Assembly: GCA_040544425.1 (NCBI GenBank)
Contig: JBEONO010000014.1
Coordinates: 62,001-126,000 of the forward strand
DNA from: Solimicrobium sp040544425
GTDB lineage: Bacteria; Pseudomonadota; Gammaproteobacteria; Burkholderiales; Burkholderiaceae_D
Length of the DNA: 64,000 nt
Reading direction: 5' to 3'
Shown here: positions 45,190 to 53,872 of the stretch, piece after piece
Layout of the letters: every line of letters begins with the position of its first letter
How positions within the stretch are numbered: the first letter of the stretch is position 1
The notes under the pieces: generated by a model
Database searches by the model: none
Told to the model about the DNA's origin: nothing
The model's input: only the letters and a program-made list of their open reading frames with translations
Made by a program: the position numbers and the translations under genes

Positions 45190-46962
45190 TCAGTGCGGAG
45201 TCCCTGATGTTTTTTCACCGCTAAGCGCATTAACCTGCGCCGTAATTTGCAGCGCACGCTCTGTTCTGGTGGGCTTGCTACCTGATGCTGGCGTGGTGCC
45301 CCGGCTACCTGAACTGCTGCTCACGGAGCTTGACGATGAGCTTGACGATGAGCTGCTGCCTGACTGCGCGCTGGATGGCGCGCCCCGCACAGCCGCTTTC
45401 CCCTTGGCTATCACTGGATCGTTGATTTTCCGCTTGGGTAAATTCGATGCGGTAAAGGCGGAAGGAGACTCAAAGCCCGGCCCATACATGGTCCGACTTC
45501 TGGGAATATCGGACATACCACCATAATTCTTGTCCACTGTGGGATGCATTGACATTGCGCTGGGTTTAGGCACGCTGGGTTTAGTTCTGACGGGTGCAGG
45601 CATGAGCGGTATCGCGGTCTCACGCTCGGGAAGTCTGGTTAAGGTCGGCGAAAAATGCACCTGCTTAGGCGGCCTTGCAGGTCCGGCGCCACTATCCTGT
45701 GCTGACTTTAAAATCGACTTTGCCGGGTATGAGGCGCGGGCTCCATAGTCTGAATCGTCGACCAGAATATAATCGACCCTACTTTCCCGGAAGTTCTTCA
45801 AGTCCTTCATCGTGATCTTACGTTGCCCGCATGTCACTTCCATATCCGGATCAGATGATTTGATGCGGGCACCCGGCTCTAAAGAAACCCTTGCACCCGG
45901 CTCTGCCTCAAGGCTTCCGCCATCTTTTGCAAGCCCCGAACCACCTGCCCGCACCAGAGCAACTCCGCCGCGGCCAACGTGCACTTTGCCACCGCTATCT
46001 GCTGTGGCGCTGGCGCCAAAATTGACGGTAGCCTGGCCGCGGTAGCCTGCGACGATCCTGGTATGGTTTCCAGTCGCCTCGACCAACCCGCCATTTTTTA
46101 CCGAGACAACACCACATCCTGCCCGGAGATATCCTCCATCAACCTCAGCGCGACCGTCTTCATCCATTACCCCTTCTGCACCTTGATGCAAGGTAGCAAT
46201 ACCGCCCTTTAACAGCGTGACTTTGGCACCGCCATGGGCAAGGGCCATGCCGCCGAACTGGACAGTCCCTTCTGCACCATCGTGCAAGTCAAGCCGCCCC
46301 CCGTCTTCGGCAGTCGCCGTGCCGCCAAGGTAGACCTTGGCAGTGGCACCTTGTGTAACGTTTGCTGATCCGAGGTATCCAACCGTGGCCTGCGCATTCT
46401 GGCCCGACACGAGCAAGTGGCCGTGATTGTAGACACTGCCCGTGCTCTTGCCGAATATCTTGCCGGTTGCCCCATTGCTGACATCCAGGTGACCGCCGTC
46501 AGATGAGAGTCCTTTTTTGCCTCGGCCTGAAATTTCACCAGGGCCGGACGCAAAGAGTTCACCGCCTTTGTGTGCAAGCTTGAGTGACCCGTCGACGTCG
46601 TGATCGACGGTGATCCCGCCGGTGCCGAGAATGGCCACTACCGCCTGATCAATCCGCTCTGCAAATCCCCGTTCAGACTGCAGCAGAGTATTGAGCTCGG
46701 CCTGCGCGCTGATATTGGCAGTCAGAATGATCGCAATGGTTTTGGGCGTGGTACTGGAATTGCGAAAGGCACTGCGGAACGCATTGACGACGTCCGGATT
46801 GAAAAGGCCTTTTTCAGCAAGCGCCTGCTGATGCAAAAGCTGTGTATTCAAATCTGAGTTGGATGCGCTTGAACTGCTTGAACTGCTTGAACTGCTTGAA
46901 CTGCTTGAAGAAGAACTGGGCGGTCCCTGATAAACAGTCGTTGGAGAGAGTGGTGTAGTCAT
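45190..46962 (-). CDS. Ser-rich beta-solenoid protein 2 (candidate effector)
   Basis: This 590-residue paralogue of the 42378 product is here read from the ATG at 46962 (MTTPLSPTTVYQG). The frame is open upstream to 47199, but that part aligns with non-coding DNA of the other copy. A run of about 17 Ser (residues 16-32) comes from a 9-bp DNA repeat. The helical module (about 37-125) has TIAIILTANISAQAELNTLL and ERIDQAVVAIL. Gly-rich beta-helix repeats fill 130-355 and the block EPGARIKSSDPDMEVTCG with VDYILV lies at 357-400. A long Pro/Ser-rich tail contains a second poly-Ser run near the end. No Sec signal and no autotransporter barrel. Confidence 0.7.
   Translation of the reverse strand: MTTPLSPTTVYQGPPSSSSSSSSSSSSSSSSSASNSDLNTQLLHQQALAEKGLFNPDVVNAFRSAFRNSSTTPKTIAIILTANISAQAELNTLLQSERGFAERIDQAVVAILGTGGITVDHDVDGSLKLAHKGGELFASGPGEISGRGKKGLSSDGGHLDVSNGATGKIFGKSTGSVYNHGHLLVSGQNAQATVGYLGSANVTQGATAKVYLGGTATAEDGGRLDLHDGAEGTVQFGGMALAHGGAKVTLLKGGIATLHQGAEGVMDEDGRAEVDGGYLRAGCGVVSVKNGGLVEATGNHTRIVAGYRGQATVNFGASATADSGGKVHVGRGGVALVRAGGSGLAKDGGSLEAEPGARVSLEPGARIKSSDPDMEVTCGQRKITMKDLKNFRESRVDYILVDDSDYGARASYPAKSILKSAQDSGAGPARPPKQVHFSPTLTRLPERETAIPLMPAPVRTKPSVPKPSAMSMHPTVDKNYGGMSDIPRSRTMYGPGFESPSAFTASNLPKRKINDPVIAKGKAAVRGAPSSAQSGSSSSSSSSSSSVSSSSGSRGTTPASGSKPTRTERALQITAQVNALSGEKTSGTPH
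46868..46909. repeat. 9-bp tandem repeat encoding the poly-Ser tract
   Basis: Four full copies and one partial copy of cttgaactg (minus strand: TCAAGCAGT, Ser-Ser-Ser) lie within the N-terminal coding region of the 45190 gene. Copy-number change would lengthen or shorten the Ser run by three residues without a frameshift. Confidence 0.9.
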
Positions 46963-47074
46963 AACAGGTAATGTTGAAATAGTGTTGGTGAATTGGACAA
47001 ATCGCGGCCGACCGCCGTGCAACGCCAGACCGGAGCGGTTTGTGATTGAACACAGCATCTTGTTGAAATCAATT

Positions 47075-47152
47075 TTTCTGTGATCGCGGGGCCAGTCTCG
47101 CATCTTCCCGAAGCGAGGTAAATTGTCGAGTTCCCCATCAAGGTAAACGCCT
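47075..47152 (-). promoter_or_regulatory. Conserved upstream block of beta-solenoid gene 2
   Basis: Minus-strand counterpart of 42236-42321, about 190 bases before the ATG at 46962. TAGGCGTTTACCTTGATGGG and ATGCGAGACTGGCC are unchanged, with TTTACC repeated 25 bases apart between them. A sigma factor site or activator site is the simplest reading. I found no PIP box (TTCG-N16-TTCG) or HrpL-type GGAACC...CCAC element in it. Confidence 0.7.
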
Positions 47153-47244
47153 ATCGATCGATCAGGGATCATGAGGAGCTCAGAGAAAGACGAGTTCAAA
47201 AACTCGTCGATTCAGTTGTGACCGGCAGCGTTGTTGCGATGACT

Positions 47245-48468
47245 TCAGATCAGACCCAGGTCCTTGCCTTTCACCCCGGCAAACACATAGTCCAGCTGTG
47301 TCGGTGACAGACCGTACAGGCGCGTGAATAATCCAGCAAGCGTTTTGCGATATTCATTCAAAACCGGAAAATCGCGGTTTTCGAGCAGGGTTCTTTGTTC
47401 AACGGCGATCTGCTCCCCCACCACTTTTCCGCCACGCACGGCGCCGCCCAACACCCAATACACCGTGCCATGGCCATGGTCGGTGCCGCGATTGCCATTT
47501 TCACGGAAGGTCCGACCGAACTCGCTGACCACAACCACCACGGTGTTATCCCAGGCGGCCCCCATTTCGCTGGCAAATGCCACCAGACCATCACCCAGTT
47601 CTTTGAACTTGGTCGCCAGATTGCCATTGGCATTACCCTGATTGACATGAGTGTCCCAGCCGCCGACATCGACAAAGCCGAGCGCATACTGTTGCCGCAT
47701 CAACTTGCCGATACGGCGCGCTTCGAGGCCAAATCCCTTGGTGCTGATCGCACTGCGATTCCCATCGGTCATTTCCCTGTACCGGTCTTCGGTCTGCATT
47801 TCGGCCATTTGTTGGTTGACCTGGTCGCGAGTCGTAAAACCTTCGTCGACCTGTTTTTCCAGAGCGTGACCCTGATACATGCTGGCAATGAGTTTGGTCT
47901 GGCGGTCGTCAATCGCCGGTTTGCCGACATTCTTGACGCCCGCATTGGCAATCTGCATGCTGCCCTGCATGATCAGCGGCAGCTGGGCCGTGAATGCCAT
48001 GGTCGGAAAACTGTTGCTGTCCTTGTTCAGCACGGTGGCAAGACGATTCAAAAACCCGCTGCTTAAATCACGGTGACCCTGCAACGGCTGTCCGAGTTCT
48101 ATGCTGTCCTGCGTTTCAAAATGGCTGCGGCTTAAATCATCGGTGCCCGAAAACGGGATAAACACCGCCTGACCCTTGCTGTACAGAGGATAAATATTTT
48201 CGCGCAAGGCCGGATGCAAACCCCAGTCGCTGTTCAAGCTGATGGCCGAATTCTGATCCGCCCCGCTGCGATTGAGCCCAATATTGGGACGCACTTCACC
48301 GTAGAACAAACTGGACATCGGCACCAATAAACTGGCCGCATCATAGCCGCCGCGTAAAAATACAAACAGAAAGCGCGGCTGCACTGTGTTGGCTGCGGCG
48401 AATACCTGGCTACCCAATACGGGCAGTGAGCTCGCTGCCATGGCTTGAAGAAATTGTCGGCGGTTCAT
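47245..48468 (-). CDS. DUF1501 protein, Tat-exported
   Basis: The 407-residue DUF1501 protein has a twin-arginine leader (MNRRQFLQAMAASSLPVLGS). The family has a sulfatase/phosphatase-like fold: FLFVFLRGGYDAASLLVPM, DVGGWDTHVNQG, VVVVSEFGRTFRENGNRGTDHGHG and YWVLGGAVRGGKVVGE. It lies 15 bases after the DUF1800 gene; these two families are nearly always paired, probably for a shared exported complex whose substrate is unknown. Confidence 0.92.
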   Translation of the reverse strand: MNRRQFLQAMAASSLPVLGSQVFAAANTVQPRFLFVFLRGGYDAASLLVPMSSLFYGEVRPNIGLNRSGADQNSAISLNSDWGLHPALRENIYPLYSKGQAVFIPFSGTDDLSRSHFETQDSIELGQPLQGHRDLSSGFLNRLATVLNKDSNSFPTMAFTAQLPLIMQGSMQIANAGVKNVGKPAIDDRQTKLIASMYQGHALEKQVDEGFTTRDQVNQQMAEMQTEDRYREMTDGNRSAISTKGFGLEARRIGKLMRQQYALGFVDVGGWDTHVNQGNANGNLATKFKELGDGLVAFASEMGAAWDNTVVVVVSEFGRTFRENGNRGTDHGHGTVYWVLGGAVRGGKVVGEQIAVEQRTLLENRDFPVLNEYRKTLAGLFTRLYGLSPTQLDYVFAGVKGKDLGLI

Positions 48469-48483
48469 TTTTACTTTCCTGGT

Positions 48484-50061
48484 TTATCTGACCATCATTT
48501 CTGGTGAAGCCAGTAACAGCGTGTTCCATTCCTGCGGACTGGCGGCCTGGTCCAGACTCTTCAAGGTATTCTGACTGAGCATCGCCTGCAGATAGGTGAA
48601 GTACAGCGCGTTGCTCAATTTCGGAAAGCCCGGCAGGTCGGTACCATTCTCGGTTCTGAACAAGCCTGCGCTGCCGGTGCCGATCGCTTTGGCGATTTCA
48701 AAGCGAGTGGTCATCTGCCCGGGACTGTCCCAGGCGCTGGCGGTAAGCGGATAGCCGTCGGGGGTCAGATGACCGTAGCGCGGCTGACCCAGACGGTTCA
48801 GCCAGTTGATCACCGGCAGCGTATTCAGAATCGGTTTGTCGTCATAGGCCAGACGCAGTGCGGAAAACACATAGTGCTGGGGATCCTTGAATTGCTGGCC
48901 GAGAGACTGGGTAAATTCAGGCGCGGCGAACAGGGTGCCAAGTACCGCTTTGATATCGCCATCGCTGGATGAGTAGGTGGCTGCCATGCTCCGGATTAAT
49001 TCTTCGCTTGGCTTTTCGCCGACGAAAAACAGCGCCAGCTTTTTGCTGATGAAATGCGCGGTAGCCGGATTTCTGGCCAGCAGGTCGATCGCTTCATTCA
49101 ATTCACCCAGCCCACGACCACGGATGGTGTGACCCAAAAATTGTTTATCACCATAGTCATGGCGACGGGGATTAAATTCGAAGGCGCCGAGCCGCACAAA
49201 TTGATCCTGCAGCTTGCCCAGTTTCGGGGCGCCCTCGCGTTTGAAATTGAACCCGACTCCGGTCAGAATCCGCGCCAGTTCCTGAACATCTTTCTGGGTA
49301 TAGCCGCCATCGACACCCATGCTGTGCAATTCCATGATTTCACGCGCATAGTTTTCGTTCGGATGATTGATCGCGTTTTGCTCATTATCGAGATAGCGCA
49401 ACATGGCGGGATGGCGCGAGGTCGCAATCAGCAGTTCGCGGAAGTGACCCAGGACATGGGGACGGATCGCCTGCTCTTCATAGTCGCCCAGCATGGCGCG
49501 AATATTGGCTTTGCCATGAAATACATTGAAATGGTTGAACCAGAACCAGCACAGTTGCTCCTGCAATTGCTGCGGTGAATACAGCGCACGCAAAATTGCG
49601 CGGCTTTGTGCTTCTTTGTCCAGACGGTTCAATTCGAGCTGATAATTCTTTTTGGCGTCTTCGGCGCCATCTTTATTGTCGGCTGCCTGCTTCAACTGTT
49701 CCAGTTCCGCAGCAATCTCCAGCATGCTCTTCTGGCTGATCGTCAGTCCGGCGATCTGGTCTTTGATTACTTGCGGCATGTCGGGAATATTGCTCATCGG
49801 TGCCAGCTGCAGTTGCTGCTGCAGGTATTTGTCTGCGCCGAGTTGATGAACCTGCATCGCGCTGCCGGTATTGATGCCCCAACTGAGGCGCTGAACCAGT
49901 AATTCGGGCATCGCCTTGTTCGGGCTGGATTTGGGGTTGGGGTTGGCCGAATTGGCCACCGAGGCCGATGGTGCACTCGAGCACGACATGAGACACAACA
50001 ACAGGCCACAGCCCAGGCCGCCCATCGCCAGCCGGTTTCGCGTCAGCGGAAATAATTCCAT
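48484..50061 (-). CDS. DUF1800 protein, predicted lipoprotein
   Basis: The 525-residue DUF1800 protein has a lipobox-like N-terminus (LLLCLMSCSS, Cys about residue 27). Family motifs: RLSWGINTGSAMQVHQLGADKYL, FWFNHFNVFHGK, LGHFRELLIATSRHPAMLRYLDN, NENYAREIMELHSMGVDGGYTQ, and a C-terminal DSPGQMTTRFE. It is encoded just before the DUF1501 gene on the same strand. Function unknown beyond this conserved pair. Confidence 0.92.
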   Translation of the reverse strand: MELFPLTRNRLAMGGLGCGLLLCLMSCSSAPSASVANSANPNPKSSPNKAMPELLVQRLSWGINTGSAMQVHQLGADKYLQQQLQLAPMSNIPDMPQVIKDQIAGLTISQKSMLEIAAELEQLKQAADNKDGAEDAKKNYQLELNRLDKEAQSRAILRALYSPQQLQEQLCWFWFNHFNVFHGKANIRAMLGDYEEQAIRPHVLGHFRELLIATSRHPAMLRYLDNEQNAINHPNENYAREIMELHSMGVDGGYTQKDVQELARILTGVGFNFKREGAPKLGKLQDQFVRLGAFEFNPRRHDYGDKQFLGHTIRGRGLGELNEAIDLLARNPATAHFISKKLALFFVGEKPSEELIRSMAATYSSSDGDIKAVLGTLFAAPEFTQSLGQQFKDPQHYVFSALRLAYDDKPILNTLPVINWLNRLGQPRYGHLTPDGYPLTASAWDSPGQMTTRFEIAKAIGTGSAGLFRTENGTDLPGFPKLSNALYFTYLQAMLSQNTLKSLDQAASPQEWNTLLLASPEMMVR

Positions 50062-50290
50062 GAATTTGTTCTCACTTTAACAATGTGGCGCGCCAGGAGT
50101 AGTACTCTGTTTAACGGCGGCCCACCGGGCCCGGTTGACATTCCTTTTTTGCATCGGTGCCGACCACCGTTTCACTTTCACTAATTGTCATGTGAGCCTG
50201 CATTAATCACGCTTTATGCAGGTAATAAACCTCACTAGAATCAGCCCAATAATAATATTCAAACTCACTCTCAAACTCGCGGAGCACAGC

Positions 50291-51640
50291 ATGAATCAAA
50301 CTGATCAACAACATTTACAGTCACCTCGTATGGATGCGGCGTGGCTGGATGCGCACTGGATGCCCTACACCGGCAACCGGGACTTTAAGGCCAATCCGCG
50401 CATGATGGTCGGCGCCAAGGGAAATTATTATTTCGACGTAAACGGTAAAAAAATATTGGATGGCATGTCCGGCCTGTGGTGCTGTGGTCTTGGTCATGGC
50501 CGCAGCGAAATTACCGAAGCAGTGACGCGCCAGATGGCTGCCCTCGACTATTCCCCGGCTTTTCAGTTCGGACATCCGCTGTCATTTGAGCTGGCGAACC
50601 GGATCAAGGAAATCACCCCGGCCGGTCTGGATCATGTGTTCTTCACCGGTTCCGGCTCAGAGTCCGCCGATACCTCGCTGAAGATGGCACGCGCTTACTG
50701 GCGCGCCAAAGGACAGGCCAGCAAGACTTTGCTGGTCGGTCGCGAAAAGGGTTATCACGGCGTGAATTTCGGCGGTATCTCAGTCGGTGGGATTGTCGCC
50801 AACCGCAAGGTGTTCGGTCAGGGGATCAGTGCTGATCATCTGCCGCATACCATGCTGGCCAAGAATGCGTTTACCCGCGGCGAGCCTGAACAAGGTGTTG
50901 AGCTGGCCAATGAGTTATTGAACATCATTACCCTGCACGACGCGTCAAATATCGCCGCCGTGATCGTTGAACCGTTTTCCGGATCGGCCGGTGTGATCGT
51001 GCCGCCGAAAGGTTATCTGAAACGCCTGCGTGAAATTTGCGACCAGCACAATATTCTGCTGATCTTTGATGAAGTCATCAGCGCCTTCGGTCGGGTCGGT
51101 GCTTACACTGCAGCTGAAAAATTTGACGTGACGCCCGACATTCTGAACTTCGCCAAGCAGGTGACCAACGGCTGCCAGCCTCTGGGTGGCGTGATCGTGA
51201 AAAAAGAGATCTACGATACCTTCATGCAATTGGGCGGACCGGACTATATGCTGGAATTTCCTCACGGGTATACCTACTCGGCGCATCCGGTAGCATGTGC
51301 GGTCGGCATCGCAACCTTGAAGTTGCTGGAGCAGGAGCAGGTGCTCGATCGCGTCAACAGTCTGACTTCGTACTTTGAAAATGCGGTGCACAGTTTAAAA
51401 GGTGCCAGGCACCTGACCGATATTCGTAACTGTGGCCTCGCAGCAGGCTTCACGTTTGCGCCGGTGCCGGGCGAGCCTGCCAAACGTCCGTACCAGATCG
51501 CCATGCAATGCCTGGAAAAGGGATTTTATGTGCGCTATGGCGGTGACACCATCCAGATCGCGCCACCATTTACGATTGAAAAATCGGAGATCGACAGTCT
51601 GGTCAATGCACTCGGTGAATCCATCAACGCCACTGCCTGA
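50291..51640 (+). CDS. Omega-amino acid (beta-alanine):pyruvate aminotransferase
   Basis: The 449-residue class III PLP aminotransferase starts DAHWMPYTGNRDFKANPRM and GLWCCGLGHGRSEITEAV, close to Pseudomonas omega-amino acid:pyruvate transaminase. PLP contacts are FFTGSGSESADTSLKM, the Asp in LIFDEVISAFGR and the Schiff-base Lys in FAKQVTNGCQPLGG. It probably transfers the amino group of beta-alanine (or a related omega-amine) to pyruvate, giving malonic semialdehyde, the substrate class of the next gene. GGAG lies 7 bases before the ATG at 50291. Confidence 0.9.
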   Translation: MNQTDQQHLQSPRMDAAWLDAHWMPYTGNRDFKANPRMMVGAKGNYYFDVNGKKILDGMSGLWCCGLGHGRSEITEAVTRQMAALDYSPAFQFGHPLSFELANRIKEITPAGLDHVFFTGSGSESADTSLKMARAYWRAKGQASKTLLVGREKGYHGVNFGGISVGGIVANRKVFGQGISADHLPHTMLAKNAFTRGEPEQGVELANELLNIITLHDASNIAAVIVEPFSGSAGVIVPPKGYLKRLREICDQHNILLIFDEVISAFGRVGAYTAAEKFDVTPDILNFAKQVTNGCQPLGGVIVKKEIYDTFMQLGGPDYMLEFPHGYTYSAHPVACAVGIATLKLLEQEQVLDRVNSLTSYFENAVHSLKGARHLTDIRNCGLAAGFTFAPVPGEPAKRPYQIAMQCLEKGFYVRYGGDTIQIAPPFTIEKSEIDSLVNALGESINATA

Positions 51641-51672
51641 TTTTTGAATAGAACAAGATTAAAGGAATCATC

Positions 51673-53178
51673 ATGTCATCCTCCAATAAAGTCGGTCATC
51701 TGATTGACGGCGCAATCGTCTTCACCGGTACGCGCTTGCAAGCCGTTTACAATCCGGCGACCGGCGAAGCCACCAAGCAGGTATTGCTGGCAGATCAGGC
51801 CACCATGGACGCGGCGATTGCTTCAGCCGAAGCGGCCTTTCCGGCCTGGCGCAATACCCCCGCGCTGAAACGCGCCCAGGTAATGGGTCGCCTGAAAGTG
51901 CTGCTGGAACAGAACGCCGACAAGATCTGCCAGCTGATCACCGATGAGCACGGCAAGGTATTGAATGATGCCCAGGGTGAACTGCAACGCGGGATTGAAA
52001 ACGTCGAATACGCCAGCTATGCCCCGGAATTATTGAAAGGTGAACACAGCAAGAACGTCGGTCCAGCTATCGACAGCTGGAGTGAGTTTCAACCCTTGGG
52101 TATCGCGGCGGGGATTACCCCGTTTAACTTTCCGGCCATGGTGCCGTTATGGATGTGGCCGATGGCGGTTGCCTGCGGCAATTGCTTTATTTTGAAGCCG
52201 TCCGAACGCGATCCGTCGTCGACCTTATTGATTGCGCAACTGGCGCTGCAGGCCGGCTTGCCGAAAGGTGTGCTGAACGTTGTGAACGGTGACAAGGTGG
52301 CGGTTGACGCCTTGCTGACTGATCCGCGCGTGCAGGCCATCAGCTTCGTGGGCTCGACACCGATTGCCGAATATATCTACAAAACCGGTTGCGAACACGG
52401 CAAGCGGGTGCAGGCTTTGGGCGGCGCGAAAAATCATGCGGTCGTCATGCCGGACGCCGACATCGCCAATGCTGTCTCTGCACTGATGGGTGCGGCGTTT
52501 GGTTCCTGCGGTGAGCGCTGCATGGCGATCCCGCTGGTGGTTGCCGTGGGTGACGATACGGCTGATGCATTGATTGCCGGTCTCAAAACGGAAATCGCGA
52601 AAATGAAAGTTGGACCAGGCACCGATATCAGCAATGATATGGGGCCGTTGGTGACCAAAGCGCATTTTGACAAGGTCTCCGAATATGTCGCGATCGGTGT
52701 TGCCGAGGGTGCCGATCTGGTGGTCGATGGCCGTGGCATCAAGGTTGCCGGACATGAGCAAGGTTACTTCCTTGGCGCCTGCCTGTTCGATAAAGTCAAG
52801 CCGGGCATGCGCACCTATCAGGAAGAAATCTTTGGTCCGGTTTTAGGTGTGGTGCGGGTTGCCAGTCTCAAGGAAGCGATGGATCTGATCAATGCCCACG
52901 AGTATGGCAACGGCACCTGCATCTTCACGCGTGACGGTGAGGCCGCACGTTTTTTCAGCGACCACATTCTGGTCGGGATGGTCGGCATCAACGTCGCCCT
53001 GCCGGTGCCGGTTGCCTACCATTCGTTCGGCGGCTGGAAGCGTTCTTTGTTTGGCGACCTGCACGCGTATGGCCCTGACGCGGTCCGTTTTTATACCAAG
53101 CGCAAAACGATTACCCAACGCTGGCCGAGTGCCGGTGTCAGAGAGGGGACGATATTCAGTTTCCCGACTCATAAATAA
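51673..53178 (+). CDS. mmsA: CoA-acylating (methyl)malonate-semialdehyde dehydrogenase
   Basis: The 501-residue aldehyde dehydrogenase is of the MmsA/IolA type, which converts malonic or methylmalonic semialdehyde to acetyl- or propionyl-CoA with NAD. Motifs: GITPFNFPAMVPLWMWPMA, FVGSTPIAEYIYKTG, GGAKNHAVVMPDAD and the nucleophile Cys in GSCGERCMAIP; the family lacks the usual general-base Glu, as seen here. It starts 32 bases after the aminotransferase, so the two form an operon for beta-alanine or related compounds. Confidence 0.92.
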   Translation: MSSSNKVGHLIDGAIVFTGTRLQAVYNPATGEATKQVLLADQATMDAAIASAEAAFPAWRNTPALKRAQVMGRLKVLLEQNADKICQLITDEHGKVLNDAQGELQRGIENVEYASYAPELLKGEHSKNVGPAIDSWSEFQPLGIAAGITPFNFPAMVPLWMWPMAVACGNCFILKPSERDPSSTLLIAQLALQAGLPKGVLNVVNGDKVAVDALLTDPRVQAISFVGSTPIAEYIYKTGCEHGKRVQALGGAKNHAVVMPDADIANAVSALMGAAFGSCGERCMAIPLVVAVGDDTADALIAGLKTEIAKMKVGPGTDISNDMGPLVTKAHFDKVSEYVAIGVAEGADLVVDGRGIKVAGHEQGYFLGACLFDKVKPGMRTYQEEIFGPVLGVVRVASLKEAMDLINAHEYGNGTCIFTRDGEAARFFSDHILVGMVGINVALPVPVAYHSFGGWKRSLFGDLHAYGPDAVRFYTKRKTITQRWPSAGVREGTIFSFPTHK

Positions 53179-53208
53179 GGTTCAACTTTTTAAGGTGGTG
53201 TTATTCAC

Positions 53209-53245
53209 ACAGTCATCATAGCTACGTATGATGGCTGTTTTTTTA
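53209..53245 (+). terminator. Terminator of the aminotransferase-mmsA operon
   Basis: A 12-bp stem with one G-U type mismatch (ACAGTCATCATA, loop gctacg, TATGATGGCTGT) is followed by seven T. It lies 30 bases after the mmsA stop. Confidence 0.88.
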
Positions 53246-53263
53246 TCTACGGAGATATTCATC

Positions 53264-53779
53264 ATGCCTGTAATCCGCCGCGCCGAACAACAAGATGCCG
53301 GGCAGCTTGCCAGATTGCAGGAGCAAACCTTCCGCGCCACCTTCGAGGCGACCAACACGCCGGAAGATATGGCCTTGCATTGTTCCACTCACTACAGCAC
53401 CGCGCTGCAGGAGCAGGAAATTCTGAATCCGGAAATCATTACGCTGGTCTGTGCAGCACAGGCAAATCTGATTGGATTTGCTCAACTGCGCTGGGGCAGC
53501 TGGACGACCGAAACGCAGACAAAACGATGCCTGGAAATTCAGCGTCTTTACGTGGACGAGGCCTGGCACGGGAGAGGCATCGCGCAGCAAATCATGCAGG
53601 AATGCCTGGCGTTCAGTGTGGCGCAGGGTGCCGAGCAAGTCTGGCTGGGGGTATGGGAAAACAATCCACGCGCGATCCGGTTCTACCAAAAATTTGATTT
53701 TGTTGAAGCCGGTGAGCATATCTTTATGGTTGGCACTGATGCGCAACGAGATATTATTTTCGTCAAATGCCCAATTTAG
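53264..53779 (+). CDS. GNAT family N-acetyltransferase
   Basis: The 171-residue GNAT protein begins MPVIRRAEQQDAGQLARLQEQ. The acetyl-CoA site is in IQRLYVDEAWHGRGIAQQIM (the R/Q-x-x-G-x-G/A pattern), then VWLGVWENNPRAIRFYQKFDF and a C-terminal strand. GGAG lies 9 bases before the ATG at 53264. Substrate unknown. The frame extends into the preceding terminator, which supports the later start. Confidence 0.88.
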   Translation: MPVIRRAEQQDAGQLARLQEQTFRATFEATNTPEDMALHCSTHYSTALQEQEILNPEIITLVCAAQANLIGFAQLRWGSWTTETQTKRCLEIQRLYVDEAWHGRGIAQQIMQECLAFSVAQGAEQVWLGVWENNPRAIRFYQKFDFVEAGEHIFMVGTDAQRDIIFVKCPI

Positions 53780-53872
53780 AGCATTGCTTTTTCAATTTGG
53801 CGCCGATACACTTCCTGCCTCTTGCAAGTCAACTCTCGTTTCTATTTGAAAAACCAGCAAAGGATATCTCGG

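Noticed and set aside
45039..45257. Minus-strand frame with NYVDNYVDNYADNY repeats
   Set aside because: Product of the 12-bp tandem repeat; it overlaps two real genes and has no start support.
42378..46962. Autotransporter adhesins (AIDA-like repeats)
   Set aside because: Both proteins have Gly-rich beta-helix repeats but no Sec signal and no C-terminal beta-barrel, so classical type V secretion does not fit.
42236..47152. HrpL box or PIP box controlling the effector candidates
   Set aside because: I looked for GGAACC-N16-CCAC and TTCG-N16-TTCG upstream of the candidate effectors and found no convincing match; the conserved block has a different sequence.
46963..47199. N-terminal extension of the second beta-solenoid protein
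   Set aside because: The frame is open, but the DNA aligns with the upstream region of the paralogue, where the same frame is stopped; Ser-rich leaders in the family begin at the later ATG.
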